From: Flavobacteriales bacterium
GTDB lineage: Bacteria > Bacteroidota > Bacteroidia > JACJYZ01
Length of the DNA: 64,000 nucleotides
Direction: 5' to 3'
Assembly (NCBI GenBank): GCA_020635855.1
Contig: JACJYZ010000003.1
Location: 248,001-312,000, forward strand
Shown here: positions 44,414-53,650 of the stretch, one piece after another
Position numbering within the stretch: the first letter of the stretch is position 1
How the letters are laid out: each line of letters begins with the position of its first letter
Notes under the pieces: generated by a model
Databases searched by the model: none
The model's input: only the letters and a program-made list of their open reading frames with translations
Told to the model about the DNA's origin: nothing
Position numbers and translations under genes: made by a program

Positions 44414-47400
44414 TTGAAGAGCGTGCTCAGACATACATACACCCGCTTTCTGATCGCCGGTTGTTTTTCGCTGTTCATCCATCGCGGAGTGAAGGCGCAG
44501 GACCTGAAGTTCAGTCGTGTTGAAGGGCTTTCACAAAGTGTTGTGAACTGCATCCTTCAAGACAGCAAAGGCTTTATGTGGTTCGGTACCCAAACCGGAC
44601 TGAACCTTTATGACGGGTATTCATTTACCATTTTCAAAAACAACCCCCTTGATTCGAATTCCATGTCGCATAGCTATGTCCAGTGCCTGCTGGAAGGCAG
44701 CGACGGATCGATCTGGGTGGGGACCGACGGCGGTGGACTTAACCGGTACAACCGGCTGACCAATACCTTCTCATCTTATAAACACGACCCGAAGGATTTC
44801 TACAGCCTGAGCGGCGACCAGATCAAGGCACTGCTGCAAACCAAAGATGGAACTTTATGGGTGGGAACAGAAAACGGCCTGTGTGCCATGAATATCTCCA
44901 CCGGTAAATGCATCCGGTATCAGAAAGACGATAAAGACCGGAACAGCATCAGTTACAACAAGGTGAGTTGTCTTGCTCAGGACGCAAAGGGAATCATTTG
45001 GATCGGTACGGAAAATGGCGGCCTGAACAGTTTCAATCCGTCCACTGGCAAGTTTGCTCACTACTTCAACAATGCCGATGAACACAGTGGAATCGGTAGC
45101 AATTGGGTAACGGCCATCCTGCCGGATTCAGAGGGAAAACTGTGGGTGGGCTCATTCGATAAAGGATTGACGGTTTTCAATCCGTCCACAGGAAAAAGCG
45201 AATATTTCACCGACAGTTCCCAGGTGAGCATCTGTCACACCCGGGTTACCGATATCAAGGAATTATCGGATGGCAATGTATGGATCACCACGTATAACGG
45301 GATCAGTGTTTACAACCGCAAAACCGGGAAGTTCAAGTGCATTCGGCCCGATTCTGATTATGAATACAGCTTGAGCAGTCCGCAAATACGCTGTCTGCTG
45401 GAAGATGATGCGGGAACCGTTTGGGTAGGTACATATGGCGGCGGCGTAAATGCCTATTTCAAAGGAAGACAGAAGTTCAGGTATTACCGACAGGAAACCA
45501 ATGTGCCGACCACGCTTTCCAGCAATACCATTATGTGCTTTGCAGAGGTGGATGATGCAACCGTGTGGATTGGAACCGTTGAAGGCGGGATATCCGTCTG
45601 GAACAGAAAACTGGATGAGTTCTCCCACATAGAAAAAGATGGTCCGGAAGGCTTGACCCATCAATCCGTCATCAGCCTGCTGAAAGACTCAAGAGGCAAG
45701 ATCTGGGCCGGAACGTGGGGCAGGGGGCTGCAGGCATATGATCCCGCAACCGGCAAATTCACACATTACCGGAAAGCCAACCCTGGAACACGTCCGGGCG
45801 GACTCTATGTAAGCAATCAAACCGTGCTCTCGCTGGCCGAAGACCCGAAAGGCAAGATCTGGGCCGGTACATTCGCCGGTATCAATATCTATGACCCGAA
45901 GACCGAATCTTTCAGTTACCTGACAATGGATGAAGGACTGAGCGATAACGTGATCTATAGTTTGTATGCCGCCAGCAACGATGTGATGTGGATCGGAACG
46001 CTGAACGGAGGATTGGATGCCTATGATTTGCATACAGGGGAGTTCACCCACTACCAGAAGCAGAAAGACAATACCGGTATCAGCGACAATGCCATCTATA
46101 GCATTTATGAAGACGAAAAGGGCTTCATCTGGCTTGGCACCGGAAACGGCTTGTGTAAATTGAATCCTGCTACGGGCAGGTTCGAAAATTACTATGAGGC
46201 CAATGGGCTTCCCAGCAATGTGATCCTCGGAATCGTGCCGGATGACAAGGGCAACCTGTGGCTGAGTACGAGCGACAAGGGCATTGCACGTTTTACGCCG
46301 GCCGCTGGCAGAGAGAAGATTGAGGTGCGGTCCTACGATGTGGATGATGGTCTGCAGAACAATGAGTTCAACCAGGGTGCCTATTGCAAGCTGGCCAGTG
46401 GAGAGATCCTGTTCGGAGGGATCAAAGGGTTCAATGCTTTTCTGCCGTCCGATGTCAGGGAAAACAACCATGTGCCGCCGGTCTACATCAAATCATTCCG
46501 CACCCTGGGCCAGGAACTGAAGCTGGATACCAACATCATCGATAAGAAATACATCGAACTGGATTATAAGGATGCCGTGTTTTTATCCTTCGAAGTGGTT
46601 GGCCTGGATTACATCCGCCCTGCCAAAAACCAGTATAAGTTCAAGATGGAAGGTCTCGAAGACAACTGGCGCCCTGCCGGTCAGAACCGGTTCCCCCAAT
46701 ACACCAACCTGAAAGGCGGACATTACGTTTTCCGGGTCATGGCCTCCAACAGCGATGACCTGTGGAACCAGCATGAAACAACCCTGTCGATATATGTAGT
46801 GCCTCCGTTCTGGGAAACGGAATGGTTCCTGACCCTCTGTACCATTGTTGTGGTAGCGGGTGTATTCGGCTTCATCCGTTGGCGTACCCAGCAGATCCAA
46901 AGGGAAAACAAAGTACTGGAAGGAAAGGTGGCCGAAAGAACCCGCGAGCTGGCCCAGAAGAACGAAGACATCACGTCCAGCATCATGTATGCCCAACGCA
47001 TACAGCAAGCCATTCTGCCTTCCAAGGACACCGTATGCAAACAATTGAAGGCTGCCTTTATCCTGTACCTGCCCAAAGACATTGTCAGCGGTGACTTTTA
47101 CTGGTACGGGCAACGTGACGGGTTGCATATCATTGCGGCGGTAGACTGCACCGGACATGGTGTTCCGGGTGCGTTTATGTCGATGATCGGTACCAACCTG
47201 CTGAACCAGATCGTTCTGGAACAAGGTGTCACCAGGCCGTCTGAAATTCTCAACAAGTTGAACGACGGGGTACAGCGTGCCCTGCAACAAGGACATCACG
47301 AAGTGGAAACCACAGATGGTATGGATGTGGCACTTTGTTCATTCGACCCGCAGAAAATGGAAATTCAGTTTGCAGGTGCGTATCGACCGCTGTTCATTTT

Positions 47401-47722
47401 CAATGCATCCGGATTTGAAATGAAGTCGGGGAATAAGTTCCCGATCGGAGGTGTGCAGGTCAACGAAGCACGGGTGTTCACCAACCACAAAATAAAGGTG
47501 GAACCCGGAGATCGGATCTACCTTTTCTCGGATGGTTATGTAGACCAGTTTGGTGGTGAACTCGGAAAGAAATTCATGACCAAGCGCTTCCGTCAATTGC
47601 TCCTGCATCTCGATAAGCTACCTATGCCTGAACAGGCAAAATTGTTGAGAGAAAAGTTTGAAGAATGGCGCGGCAAGGAAGAGCAGGTGGATGACGTGCT
47701 GGTCATCGGAATCCGTTTCTGA
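44414..47722 (+). CDS. Second propeller sensor with PP2C (SpoIIE) phosphatase
   Basis: 1102 residues; start TTG 44414 (or GTG 44423). Signal peptide ends GVKAQ. The layout is the same as the neighbour: propeller repeats (MWFGTQTGLNLYDG, IWVGTDGGGLNRYN), YYY domain, transmembrane helix near 800-820, coiled coil with VAERTRELAQ, SpoIIE phosphatase with VDCTGHGVPGAFM, TTDGMDVALCSFD and LFSDGYVDQFGG. The catalytic aspartates are intact. Two neighbouring genes encoding a kinase-like and a phosphoprotein-like partner follow, so this phosphatase is their likely counterpart. A weak TACCTTAG box lies at 44388. Confidence 0.92.
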   Translation: MKSVLRHTYTRFLIAGCFSLFIHRGVKAQDLKFSRVEGLSQSVVNCILQDSKGFMWFGTQTGLNLYDGYSFTIFKNNPLDSNSMSHSYVQCLLEGSDGSIWVGTDGGGLNRYNRLTNTFSSYKHDPKDFYSLSGDQIKALLQTKDGTLWVGTENGLCAMNISTGKCIRYQKDDKDRNSISYNKVSCLAQDAKGIIWIGTENGGLNSFNPSTGKFAHYFNNADEHSGIGSNWVTAILPDSEGKLWVGSFDKGLTVFNPSTGKSEYFTDSSQVSICHTRVTDIKELSDGNVWITTYNGISVYNRKTGKFKCIRPDSDYEYSLSSPQIRCLLEDDAGTVWVGTYGGGVNAYFKGRQKFRYYRQETNVPTTLSSNTIMCFAEVDDATVWIGTVEGGISVWNRKLDEFSHIEKDGPEGLTHQSVISLLKDSRGKIWAGTWGRGLQAYDPATGKFTHYRKANPGTRPGGLYVSNQTVLSLAEDPKGKIWAGTFAGINIYDPKTESFSYLTMDEGLSDNVIYSLYAASNDVMWIGTLNGGLDAYDLHTGEFTHYQKQKDNTGISDNAIYSIYEDEKGFIWLGTGNGLCKLNPATGRFENYYEANGLPSNVILGIVPDDKGNLWLSTSDKGIARFTPAAGREKIEVRSYDVDDGLQNNEFNQGAYCKLASGEILFGGIKGFNAFLPSDVRENNHVPPVYIKSFRTLGQELKLDTNIIDKKYIELDYKDAVFLSFEVVGLDYIRPAKNQYKFKMEGLEDNWRPAGQNRFPQYTNLKGGHYVFRVMASNSDDLWNQHETTLSIYVVPPFWETEWFLTLCTIVVVAGVFGFIRWRTQQIQRENKVLEGKVAERTRELAQKNEDITSSIMYAQRIQQAILPSKDTVCKQLKAAFILYLPKDIVSGDFYWYGQRDGLHIIAAVDCTGHGVPGAFMSMIGTNLLNQIVLEQGVTRPSEILNKLNDGVQRALQQGHHEVETTDGMDVALCSFDPQKMEIQFAGAYRPLFIFNASGFEMKSGNKFPIGGVQVNEARVFTNHKIKVEPGDRIYLFSDGYVDQFGGELGKKFMTKRFRQLLLHLDKLPMPEQAKLLREKFEEWRGKEEQVDDVLVIGIRF

Positions 47723-47788
47723 CGATGTTAATCCATTGGCATGATTGTTGATTTTTAACGGCAAGTTCAAGTTACAACCCATCCAGAT

Positions 47789-48601
47789 ATGCAAAAAAAC
47801 AGTTCGCTCATCGCATTGGCCACAGCAATCACGGCCGGTTTTGTTTTGTTTTCCGCCTGTTCCAAAGACAGGGATGATACCGAAACGCAATCGGCCACCG
47901 ACAACGGCATCGCCGAAAACGAATTCTCCACCATCTATTCCGTCATGAACAACGTGATCATCCGGGAACCGGGCACGAAAAAGACTTCGAACCTCTGTCC
48001 GGATGTGACCGTATCCGATTCACTTGATCCCTGGCCTCACAGTGCCACGCTTGATTTCGGTACGGGTTGTTTGGGTGACGACGGAAGGTACCGGACAGGC
48101 CAGATCGAACTGACCATTGATAAACCCTGGAGTCAGCAGGGCAGCACGGTAAATGCCCGCCTGGTGAACTACACGGTGAACGGCCTCAAATGCACCGGAA
48201 CCCTTACCGCGGTGAATCAAACCGCCAAAGGAGCCAATCAGCAGGTGTATCAATACAAAGTATCGGATGCCAGCATTGAACTTGGCGATGGAACCATCAC
48301 CTGGCAGTCGACCCGCACACTTACATTCCTTTCCGGCTTTGCCACCAAAGACGACCGCACCGATGACATCTATGAAATCACCGGTAGCTCTTCCGGTACC
48401 AACAGAAAAGGTACATCATATGCAGTGGACATCACCACACCCGTGCACATCGACGGCAGCTGCAAATGGATTCCATCGGGTGTGATTGAACTCACGCCTG
48501 AAGGTCTGGCAACACGTAAGGTTGATTACGGAGACGGAACCTGCGACAACAAGGCCACGGTTACCATCAAAGGGAGATCCTACCAAATTCTTTTACCCTG
48601 A
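47789..48601 (+). CDS. Hypothetical lipoprotein
   Basis: 270 residues with lipobox LFSAC and lipidated Cys near 24. The rest is beta-rich with four Cys. Similar lipoproteins are common in Bacteroidota; no function assigned. It is followed by a terminator, so it closes the operon with the phosphatases or stands alone. Confidence 0.78.
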   Translation: MQKNSSLIALATAITAGFVLFSACSKDRDDTETQSATDNGIAENEFSTIYSVMNNVIIREPGTKKTSNLCPDVTVSDSLDPWPHSATLDFGTGCLGDDGRYRTGQIELTIDKPWSQQGSTVNARLVNYTVNGLKCTGTLTAVNQTAKGANQQVYQYKVSDASIELGDGTITWQSTRTLTFLSGFATKDDRTDDIYEITGSSSGTNRKGTSYAVDITTPVHIDGSCKWIPSGVIELTPEGLATRKVDYGDGTCDNKATVTIKGRSYQILLP

Positions 48602-48637
48602 TTCCCCCGGTGAATACCGCATCAAATGGAAATTTAC

Positions 48638-48670
48638 GCCCCGGTATCCTGCACCGGGGCTTTCTTTTTG
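48638..48670 (+). terminator. Rho-independent terminator
   Basis: GCCCCGG (48638-48644) pairs with CCGGGGC (48654-48660), followed by TTTCTTTTTG. It separates the lipoprotein gene from the SiaB/SiaC pair. Confidence 0.88.
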
Positions 48671-48689
48671 AAAATCAGCGCCGAAAGTG

Positions 48690-48720
48690 TTTGCCAAAGC
48701 AACAAATTTATATATTTGTT
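48690..48720 (+). promoter_or_regulatory. Promoter of the siaB/siaC-like pair with overlapping palindrome
   Basis: TTTG (48690-48693), 17 bases, TATATTTG (48711-48718). AACAAATTTATATATTTGTT (48701-48720) is a near-perfect palindrome overlapping the -7 box and could be an operator. Confidence 0.65.
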
Positions 48721-48802
48721 AATCCGAAAGGAATGACCGGGGCCGATAGAAACGCATGACCTTTTGGTATGGCTCGTTCAAAGGATCGAAATAATTCGGC
48801 TG

Positions 48803-49360
48803 ATGATTGATATTTTTGATTTCTACGACAAGATGCAACGCAGCAATATCATGCTGTCGTTTAAGGGGGAAATTACATCTGAGTTGTTGGGTTCCATTCT
48901 TCAGATCATGGAGAACAAACTGGAAAACATCAACGAGGAGCCCAAGGTCAAAAAGAAAGTTTTCAATGTATTGGTCGAGTGCCTCCAGAACCTTTACCAT
49001 CACCTGGATGTGGAAGATGAGGCAAGTTTGACGGAAGAAGAATTGAGGGGAAAGAAATCAGCCATTTTCATGATCGGCCGGGAGAATGCGAACTACTACG
49101 TGATGACCGGTAACTACATCCTCACTGATCGCATTCAGGGATTGAAGGAAAGACTTGACAAGATCAACTCAATGTCCAAGGAAGAGTTGAAAGACTATTA
49201 TAAAGAGGTGCTGAACAATGAAGAATTCAGCTCCAAAGGCGGAGGTGGATTGGGAATGATTGATATCGCCCGAAAAACAGGCCAAAAGCTTGATTATTTT
49301 TTCAAACCCGTTGATGATGTGTATTCATTCTTCAGTTTGCATATTAAAATAGTGCAATAA
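48803..49360 (+). CDS. SiaB-family protein kinase
   Basis: 185 residues from ATG 48803. The helical N-terminus is followed by an ATPase fold of the anti-sigma/GHKL kind: an ECLQNLYHH helix supplying the metal-binding Asn, and a glycine-rich lid KGGGGLGMIDIARKTG. This matches SiaB-family kinases (DUF6272), which phosphorylate the partner SiaC. It lies nine bases before the siaC-like gene and downstream of two PP2C phosphatases, so the three kinds of part of a Sia partner switch are present. Confidence 0.82.
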   Translation: MIDIFDFYDKMQRSNIMLSFKGEITSELLGSILQIMENKLENINEEPKVKKKVFNVLVECLQNLYHHLDVEDEASLTEEELRGKKSAIFMIGRENANYYVMTGNYILTDRIQGLKERLDKINSMSKEELKDYYKEVLNNEEFSSKGGGGLGMIDIARKTGQKLDYFFKPVDDVYSFFSLHIKIVQ

Positions 49361-49368
49361 AAGTAAAT

Positions 49369-49749
49369 ATGGAAGCAATTGTAATAGAAGGTACCCCCAA
49401 AACTCCCGTAGTGAACTTTGATGCTACAGGTGGTGTCCTGGAAATCAAAGGACGGTCCATTCCTGAAAATGCCATCGAATTCTATAAGCCCCTCATCGAA
49501 TGGATAGAAGGGTATTCGGGCGCACCCAAAGCACAAACCAATGTCAATATCCAGTTGGAATATTTCAACACCAGTTCCTCCAAATGCATCCTGGATGTAT
49601 TCAAGAAGCTGGAAGCCATTCATAAGGCCGGAAACGACATGGTGGTAAACTGGTACTATGAAGAGGATGATGAGGACATGCAGGAAGCTGGTGAAGACTA
49701 CCAGGCCATCATCGGCATCCCCTTCAAGCTCATCGAGATCGAGGAGTAA
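49369..49749 (+). CDS. SiaC-family regulatory phosphoprotein (DUF1987)
   Basis: 126 residues of the DUF1987/SiaC fold. The phosphorylation site of P. aeruginosa SiaC is Thr68; here Thr68 falls in EYFNTSSSK, within the same motif, which is strong support. The phosphorylated state is set by the SiaB-like kinase and PP2C phosphatases. In Pseudomonas SiaC switches on the diguanylate cyclase SiaD; no GGDEF gene is in this window, so the output here is unknown. Confidence 0.85.
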   Translation: MEAIVIEGTPKTPVVNFDATGGVLEIKGRSIPENAIEFYKPLIEWIEGYSGAPKAQTNVNIQLEYFNTSSSKCILDVFKKLEAIHKAGNDMVVNWYYEEDDEDMQEAGEDYQAIIGIPFKLIEIEE

Positions 49750-49772
49750 AACTCCGCAGCGATAAAAGAACC

Positions 49773-49806
49773 AATCCCCGCCGGGTAACCGGTGGGGATT
49801 TTTTTA
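49773..49806 (+). terminator. Terminator after the siaC-like gene
   Basis: AATCCCC-G-CCGG, GTAA loop, CCGG-T-GGGGATT followed by a T run (49797-49806). Confidence 0.88.
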
Positions 49807-49840
49807 TGTTCGGCGCTGTAACCTGGGACTGTTGAAATGC

Positions 49841-49917
49841 TTTGAACCACATAGGCACATAGGGGCACAATAGAAATTCATGTAGGCTATGTGTTCTTTG
49901 TGCTTATGTGGTTCAAA
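49841..49917 (+). repeat. Palindromic CACATAGG element, copy 2
   Basis: TTTGAACCACATAGGCACA at 49841-49859 faces TGTGCTTATGTGGTTCAAA at 49899-49917; an inner CACATAG/CTATGTG pair adds to the hairpin. It is related in layout to 13656-13737. It lies between convergent genes and may help end transcription of the minus-strand transporter. Confidence 0.6.
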
Positions 49918-50007
49918 ACCATTACCTACATAAAGAACGATCACCCGGCAATGGGAAAATTCCCACTACGTGCGCCCGATGTTAAACGAGAAATGAAGAA
50001 TGATTGA

Positions 50008-53000
50008 CTACTTCCCCGCCAACCGACCGGCCAGGCGTCCGAGGTAATCCATGCACTTTTTCAGTACATCGAAGTAGAGTGTGATGTAAAGCATGAGGCA
50101 CATAAGCCAGATCACAATCAGGTTTACCCAGAAAGTATCTACATAAGCTCCCAGCAATTTTTTTCTGGGTGCAAAGAAATGTGTACGCAGCCCGCTGTTG
50201 AACAACGGATCAAGGTAAATCGGGTCGGCGCGTTGCACCAGTTCGCCCTCCCATTCGATGATCTTGTCCATGTCATTGGTTTTTCGCACCAGGTCGGTCA
50301 GGCTTTCATTCTGGTATTCGTTTTTGGCTTCGATGAATTCAGCACGGCCATCTTCGGATGCCTGCATTTTGGAAATCACCTTGTCCTTTTTCTGGCTGGC
50401 TTTGTTGTACCTTTTGATGTAGAATTTGTTGAGCGCATCCAGGTATTGTTTCGTTTTGGATGCAACCGATGCATCGAATTTGTCGGGTGCCAGTCCGTTC
50501 ACCCCTTCAAACGCAACATGAGGATTGATTTCTAATTCCTTATCTATTTCAGAGTGCAGCAGGGCCAGGTCGCGGTTGAGATCCTGGGATGCGGTGCTAT
50601 CCTTTCCCTCCAGGTTGAAAATACATTTGTCGATCTTCGCGCGCAGCGAAGGGATCCAATAGTTCTTACGGAAATCGGCAAAGCTCATTATCTTATCGAT
50701 CCCGTAGAAATCATGCTCGAAGTTGTTGCCTTTGTACTGGGTGACAGCAAGTGCTTCAAAGGCCCAGCGGGAGGTCATCACTTCACCGGCAACGGGTACT
50801 TTGTCCTGGGTGGTCAGGATGGGGTGCAGCTTGTCGAACTTTACGATCACACCGCTCAGCAGCAGTTGCGGGATTAGCAGGAAAGGGATCAGTATATAAA
50901 CCGTAACCGCGGAGTTGAAACTCGATGATATGTTCAGCCCGAGCATATTGGCGAAGCACGATGTGGTGAAAAGGATACACCAGTAGTTCAGGTTCATGCC
51001 CAGGCCGTGTACCTCTAAGATGGTGTTGCCGATAATGACAAACGTGAGTGTTTGTATCGCCGATAGAACAAACATGATGCTCACCTTGGACATCAGGTAA
51101 CTTGATCGGCTCAGGTTCAGGAATGATTCCCTTTTCAGGATCTTCCGGTCACGGATGATTTCCTCGGCGCTCACGGTGAGGCCCATGAAGAGCGCCACAA
51201 CCACGGCCATGAAGAGATAGGCCGGTAGGTTCTCATTTTCCCGGAACACGTAGCCTACGCTGTCTACACCTGTTTTGTAGTAGCGTACAAGAAAAGCCAG
51301 GATGAAAGCCAGCAAAGGGGCTTCCAGCAGGTTGATGGCCAGGTATTGCTTGTTGGTTAGTTTAGACAATACGTCGCGGGTGATGAACACCATGTATTGC
51401 TTGATCTTATTAGGGATGCTGAAAATACTTTTTGGTATTTCCGATGTGTCATTGGCAGGTGCGGTTGCCTGTGACGCTTTCCGCTCGTGGTAATATTCAT
51501 TCCATTCCCTGGGCGAAACCTTCCGGTTCAGTGTCAGGTTGCCATATTCGTCCAGTACCTTCGATTCGATGATGTTGAAGATCTGTTCGGGATTCACGTT
51601 ACCGCACTTGCCGCATTCGCTTTCATTGCTGTTGACGTGGTGGATGCGTGTTTTGAAATACACTACAGCGTCCACGGGGTTGCCGTAGTAAACGGGATAA
51701 CCACCGGTATCAAGAATCAGCAACTTGTCGAACATCTTGAAGATGTCGGATGAGGGTTGGTGGATCACCACAAAAATCATCTTGCCTTTCAGCGAGAGTT
51801 CCTTGAGGAGGTCCATGATGTTTTCCGAATCCCTGGATGAGAGGCCGGACGTAGGCTCATCCACGAACAGTACCGACGGCTCACGGATTAATTCCAGAGC
51901 GATGTTGAGGCGTTTCCGCTGCCCGCCGCTGATGGTTTTGTCGAGCGGGCTTCCCACTTTCAGGTCGCGTGTTTCATACAACCCGATGTTGGTCAGCAGA
52001 TCCAGTACCCGCTTTTTGATCTCCGCTTCATTCAGGTTTCCGAAACAGAGCTTGGCGTTGTAATAGAGGTTCTGGAAAACCGTCAATTCTTCAATCAGCA
52101 GGTCGTCTTGTGAGATGTGACCGATCACACCCTGGATCTGATCCTTGTCGACATGAATATCGGTGCCGTTGATTTTTACGGTTCCGGATGTAGGGCTTTC
52201 ATTCCCGTTCAGTACGTTCAGCAGGGTCGACTTACCGGCGCCGCTTGCCCCCATGATGCCCACCAGTTTACCACCTTCTTCGTGCAGGTTGAGTTGATGC
52301 AATCCTGTTTTTCCGCCCTTGAACTTGTACTCGATGTGCTCGGCGGCGAAAACGATTTTGGATTTTCGGGCATCGCTCAGGAAGGTGCTGACGATATCGC
52401 TGTAGTAGATGGGGTTGACCTTGGAACTACGGATAGACGAACCGTTGGTCAGCACATAGATACGACCGGGGTCAATGACCTGCCCGTTGAGGTAAAGTTC
52501 ACCGTCTCCCAGGTACCGGAATATGTACATGTTCACACTTGCGATAAACATCACCCGGAGTTCGCCTTCAATGAACTCGGAATAGATGTGTTTGATGCTG
52601 GGGTGCGGTGTGTTTTGCTTGTTGTCAACAATCAAAATTTTGCCCGATGGACCTTCGTAAACATCTTTGTTTTGTACGAAGTGCAGGCAACGATCGAACT
52701 CTTCTTTGTCGATGTTGAAGGTGTCGGCCACCGTGGTTACGAACTCCATTTCCTGGTCGGAGATGGAATCACCGATGTTCACGAATTCCAGCAGACGGAT
52801 CAATACGACCACCTTCTGCTTTTGCGCCAGTTCCTCATTGATCTGCGTACAGATCTTAAGCACCTTCACTGAGTTCAGCGAAGTTCTTTTCTTTTTTTCA
52901 GTGGAGTCTTTTCCCTTGAACAGGGCGCTGTGGGTCTCTACGAATTCATCAAAGATCCGCAGGTATTCGTCAATCTGCTCCTGGTTCAACTGAAGTTTCA

Positions 53001-53103
53001 GGAACAACAGTACCACATTCCGGCGATCGCTGGAAATCCCTCCCTCAACGTTTGCAATGATTGCAAACAATTGCATCAGGGCTTTCAGTATTCTTTCACT
53101 CAT
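50008..53103 (-). CDS. ABCG-type (ABC-2) transporter with FHA-like N-terminal domain
   Basis: 1031 residues, unusually large. Residues 1-135 look like a TerB-like helical domain. About 150-235 is beta-rich and resembles an FHA or related phosphopeptide domain. The ABC ATPase follows with Walker A GASGAGKST near 285, signature ISGGQRKR and Walker B VLFVDEPTSGL. A CxxC...C motif (ECGKCGNV) lies near 500, then ABC-2 membrane helices, a long charged helical segment (about 820-960) between the penultimate and last helices, and a final helix. It could export a lipid-like or peptide substrate under control of phosphorylated partners. The substrate is unknown. Confidence 0.85.
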   Translation of the reverse strand: MSERILKALMQLFAIIANVEGGISSDRRNVVLLFLKLQLNQEQIDEYLRIFDEFVETHSALFKGKDSTEKKKRTSLNSVKVLKICTQINEELAQKQKVVVLIRLLEFVNIGDSISDQEMEFVTTVADTFNIDKEEFDRCLHFVQNKDVYEGPSGKILIVDNKQNTPHPSIKHIYSEFIEGELRVMFIASVNMYIFRYLGDGELYLNGQVIDPGRIYVLTNGSSIRSSKVNPIYYSDIVSTFLSDARKSKIVFAAEHIEYKFKGGKTGLHQLNLHEEGGKLVGIMGASGAGKSTLLNVLNGNESPTSGTVKINGTDIHVDKDQIQGVIGHISQDDLLIEELTVFQNLYYNAKLCFGNLNEAEIKKRVLDLLTNIGLYETRDLKVGSPLDKTISGGQRKRLNIALELIREPSVLFVDEPTSGLSSRDSENIMDLLKELSLKGKMIFVVIHQPSSDIFKMFDKLLILDTGGYPVYYGNPVDAVVYFKTRIHHVNSNESECGKCGNVNPEQIFNIIESKVLDEYGNLTLNRKVSPREWNEYYHERKASQATAPANDTSEIPKSIFSIPNKIKQYMVFITRDVLSKLTNKQYLAINLLEAPLLAFILAFLVRYYKTGVDSVGYVFRENENLPAYLFMAVVVALFMGLTVSAEEIIRDRKILKRESFLNLSRSSYLMSKVSIMFVLSAIQTLTFVIIGNTILEVHGLGMNLNYWCILFTTSCFANMLGLNISSSFNSAVTVYILIPFLLIPQLLLSGVIVKFDKLHPILTTQDKVPVAGEVMTSRWAFEALAVTQYKGNNFEHDFYGIDKIMSFADFRKNYWIPSLRAKIDKCIFNLEGKDSTASQDLNRDLALLHSEIDKELEINPHVAFEGVNGLAPDKFDASVASKTKQYLDALNKFYIKRYNKASQKKDKVISKMQASEDGRAEFIEAKNEYQNESLTDLVRKTNDMDKIIEWEGELVQRADPIYLDPLFNSGLRTHFFAPRKKLLGAYVDTFWVNLIVIWLMCLMLYITLYFDVLKKCMDYLGRLAGRLAGK

Positions 53104-53196
53104 GGACCGGGGTGGTTACGTTGCGTTCCCTTTAAAAGGCCATACAAACAAGGAGAAGGCTCCATGTTTGCCGGAAGATACAAAACCTTATTGGAT

Positions 53197-53622
53197 TTAC
53201 TGTTTGAATCCGATCAGCATAACCGCACATCCACTGGCTGCTGAGTTGTTATGCCCAAGCTTGGCTTCGATGGTGCAATTAACAGTATAATCGAATACAA
53301 AGTCCCAATAGGGGCTATCTTCAAACTCGGAATTGGTGAAAAGCAAATTGTGTTGTGGGTCGTAAACGGAGAACTCCAGGTCTTTTCCTTCCAGACCTGT
53401 GCATGCTGCAATGCGATAGGTGGATCCGCCGTAGAAGGTGGCATGAAATTCCGCTACTTCTTTGTCGAGCAACAAAGCCCTGTAAATCTGACCATCCGAG
53501 ATAAACCCGTTTGATATGTGTTTCGAGCAAATGGTTGCCGTGGAATCGCACTGGCTATAACCCGCTATGGACAAAAAGAGGAATCCCGTTGCACAAATAA
53601 TCCGCTTTGCTATGCTTTTCAT
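53197..53622 (-). CDS. Secreted hypothetical protein
   Basis: 141 residues from ATG 53622 (a longer frame starts at 53667). Signal peptide ends AGYSQ. The rest is beta-rich with four Cys and a YDPQHNLLF segment that resembles bacterial pre-peptidase C-terminal folds. No function assigned. It ends 93 bases after the ABC transporter start on the same strand, so the two could be transcribed together. Confidence 0.7.
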   Translation of the reverse strand: MKSIAKRIICATGFLFLSIAGYSQCDSTATICSKHISNGFISDGQIYRALLLDKEVAEFHATFYGGSTYRIAACTGLEGKDLEFSVYDPQHNLLFTNSEFEDSPYWDFVFDYTVNCTIEAKLGHNNSAASGCAVMLIGFKQ

Positions 53623-53650
53623 GAACGCTGTTTTCTTGTTGTAAATGATA

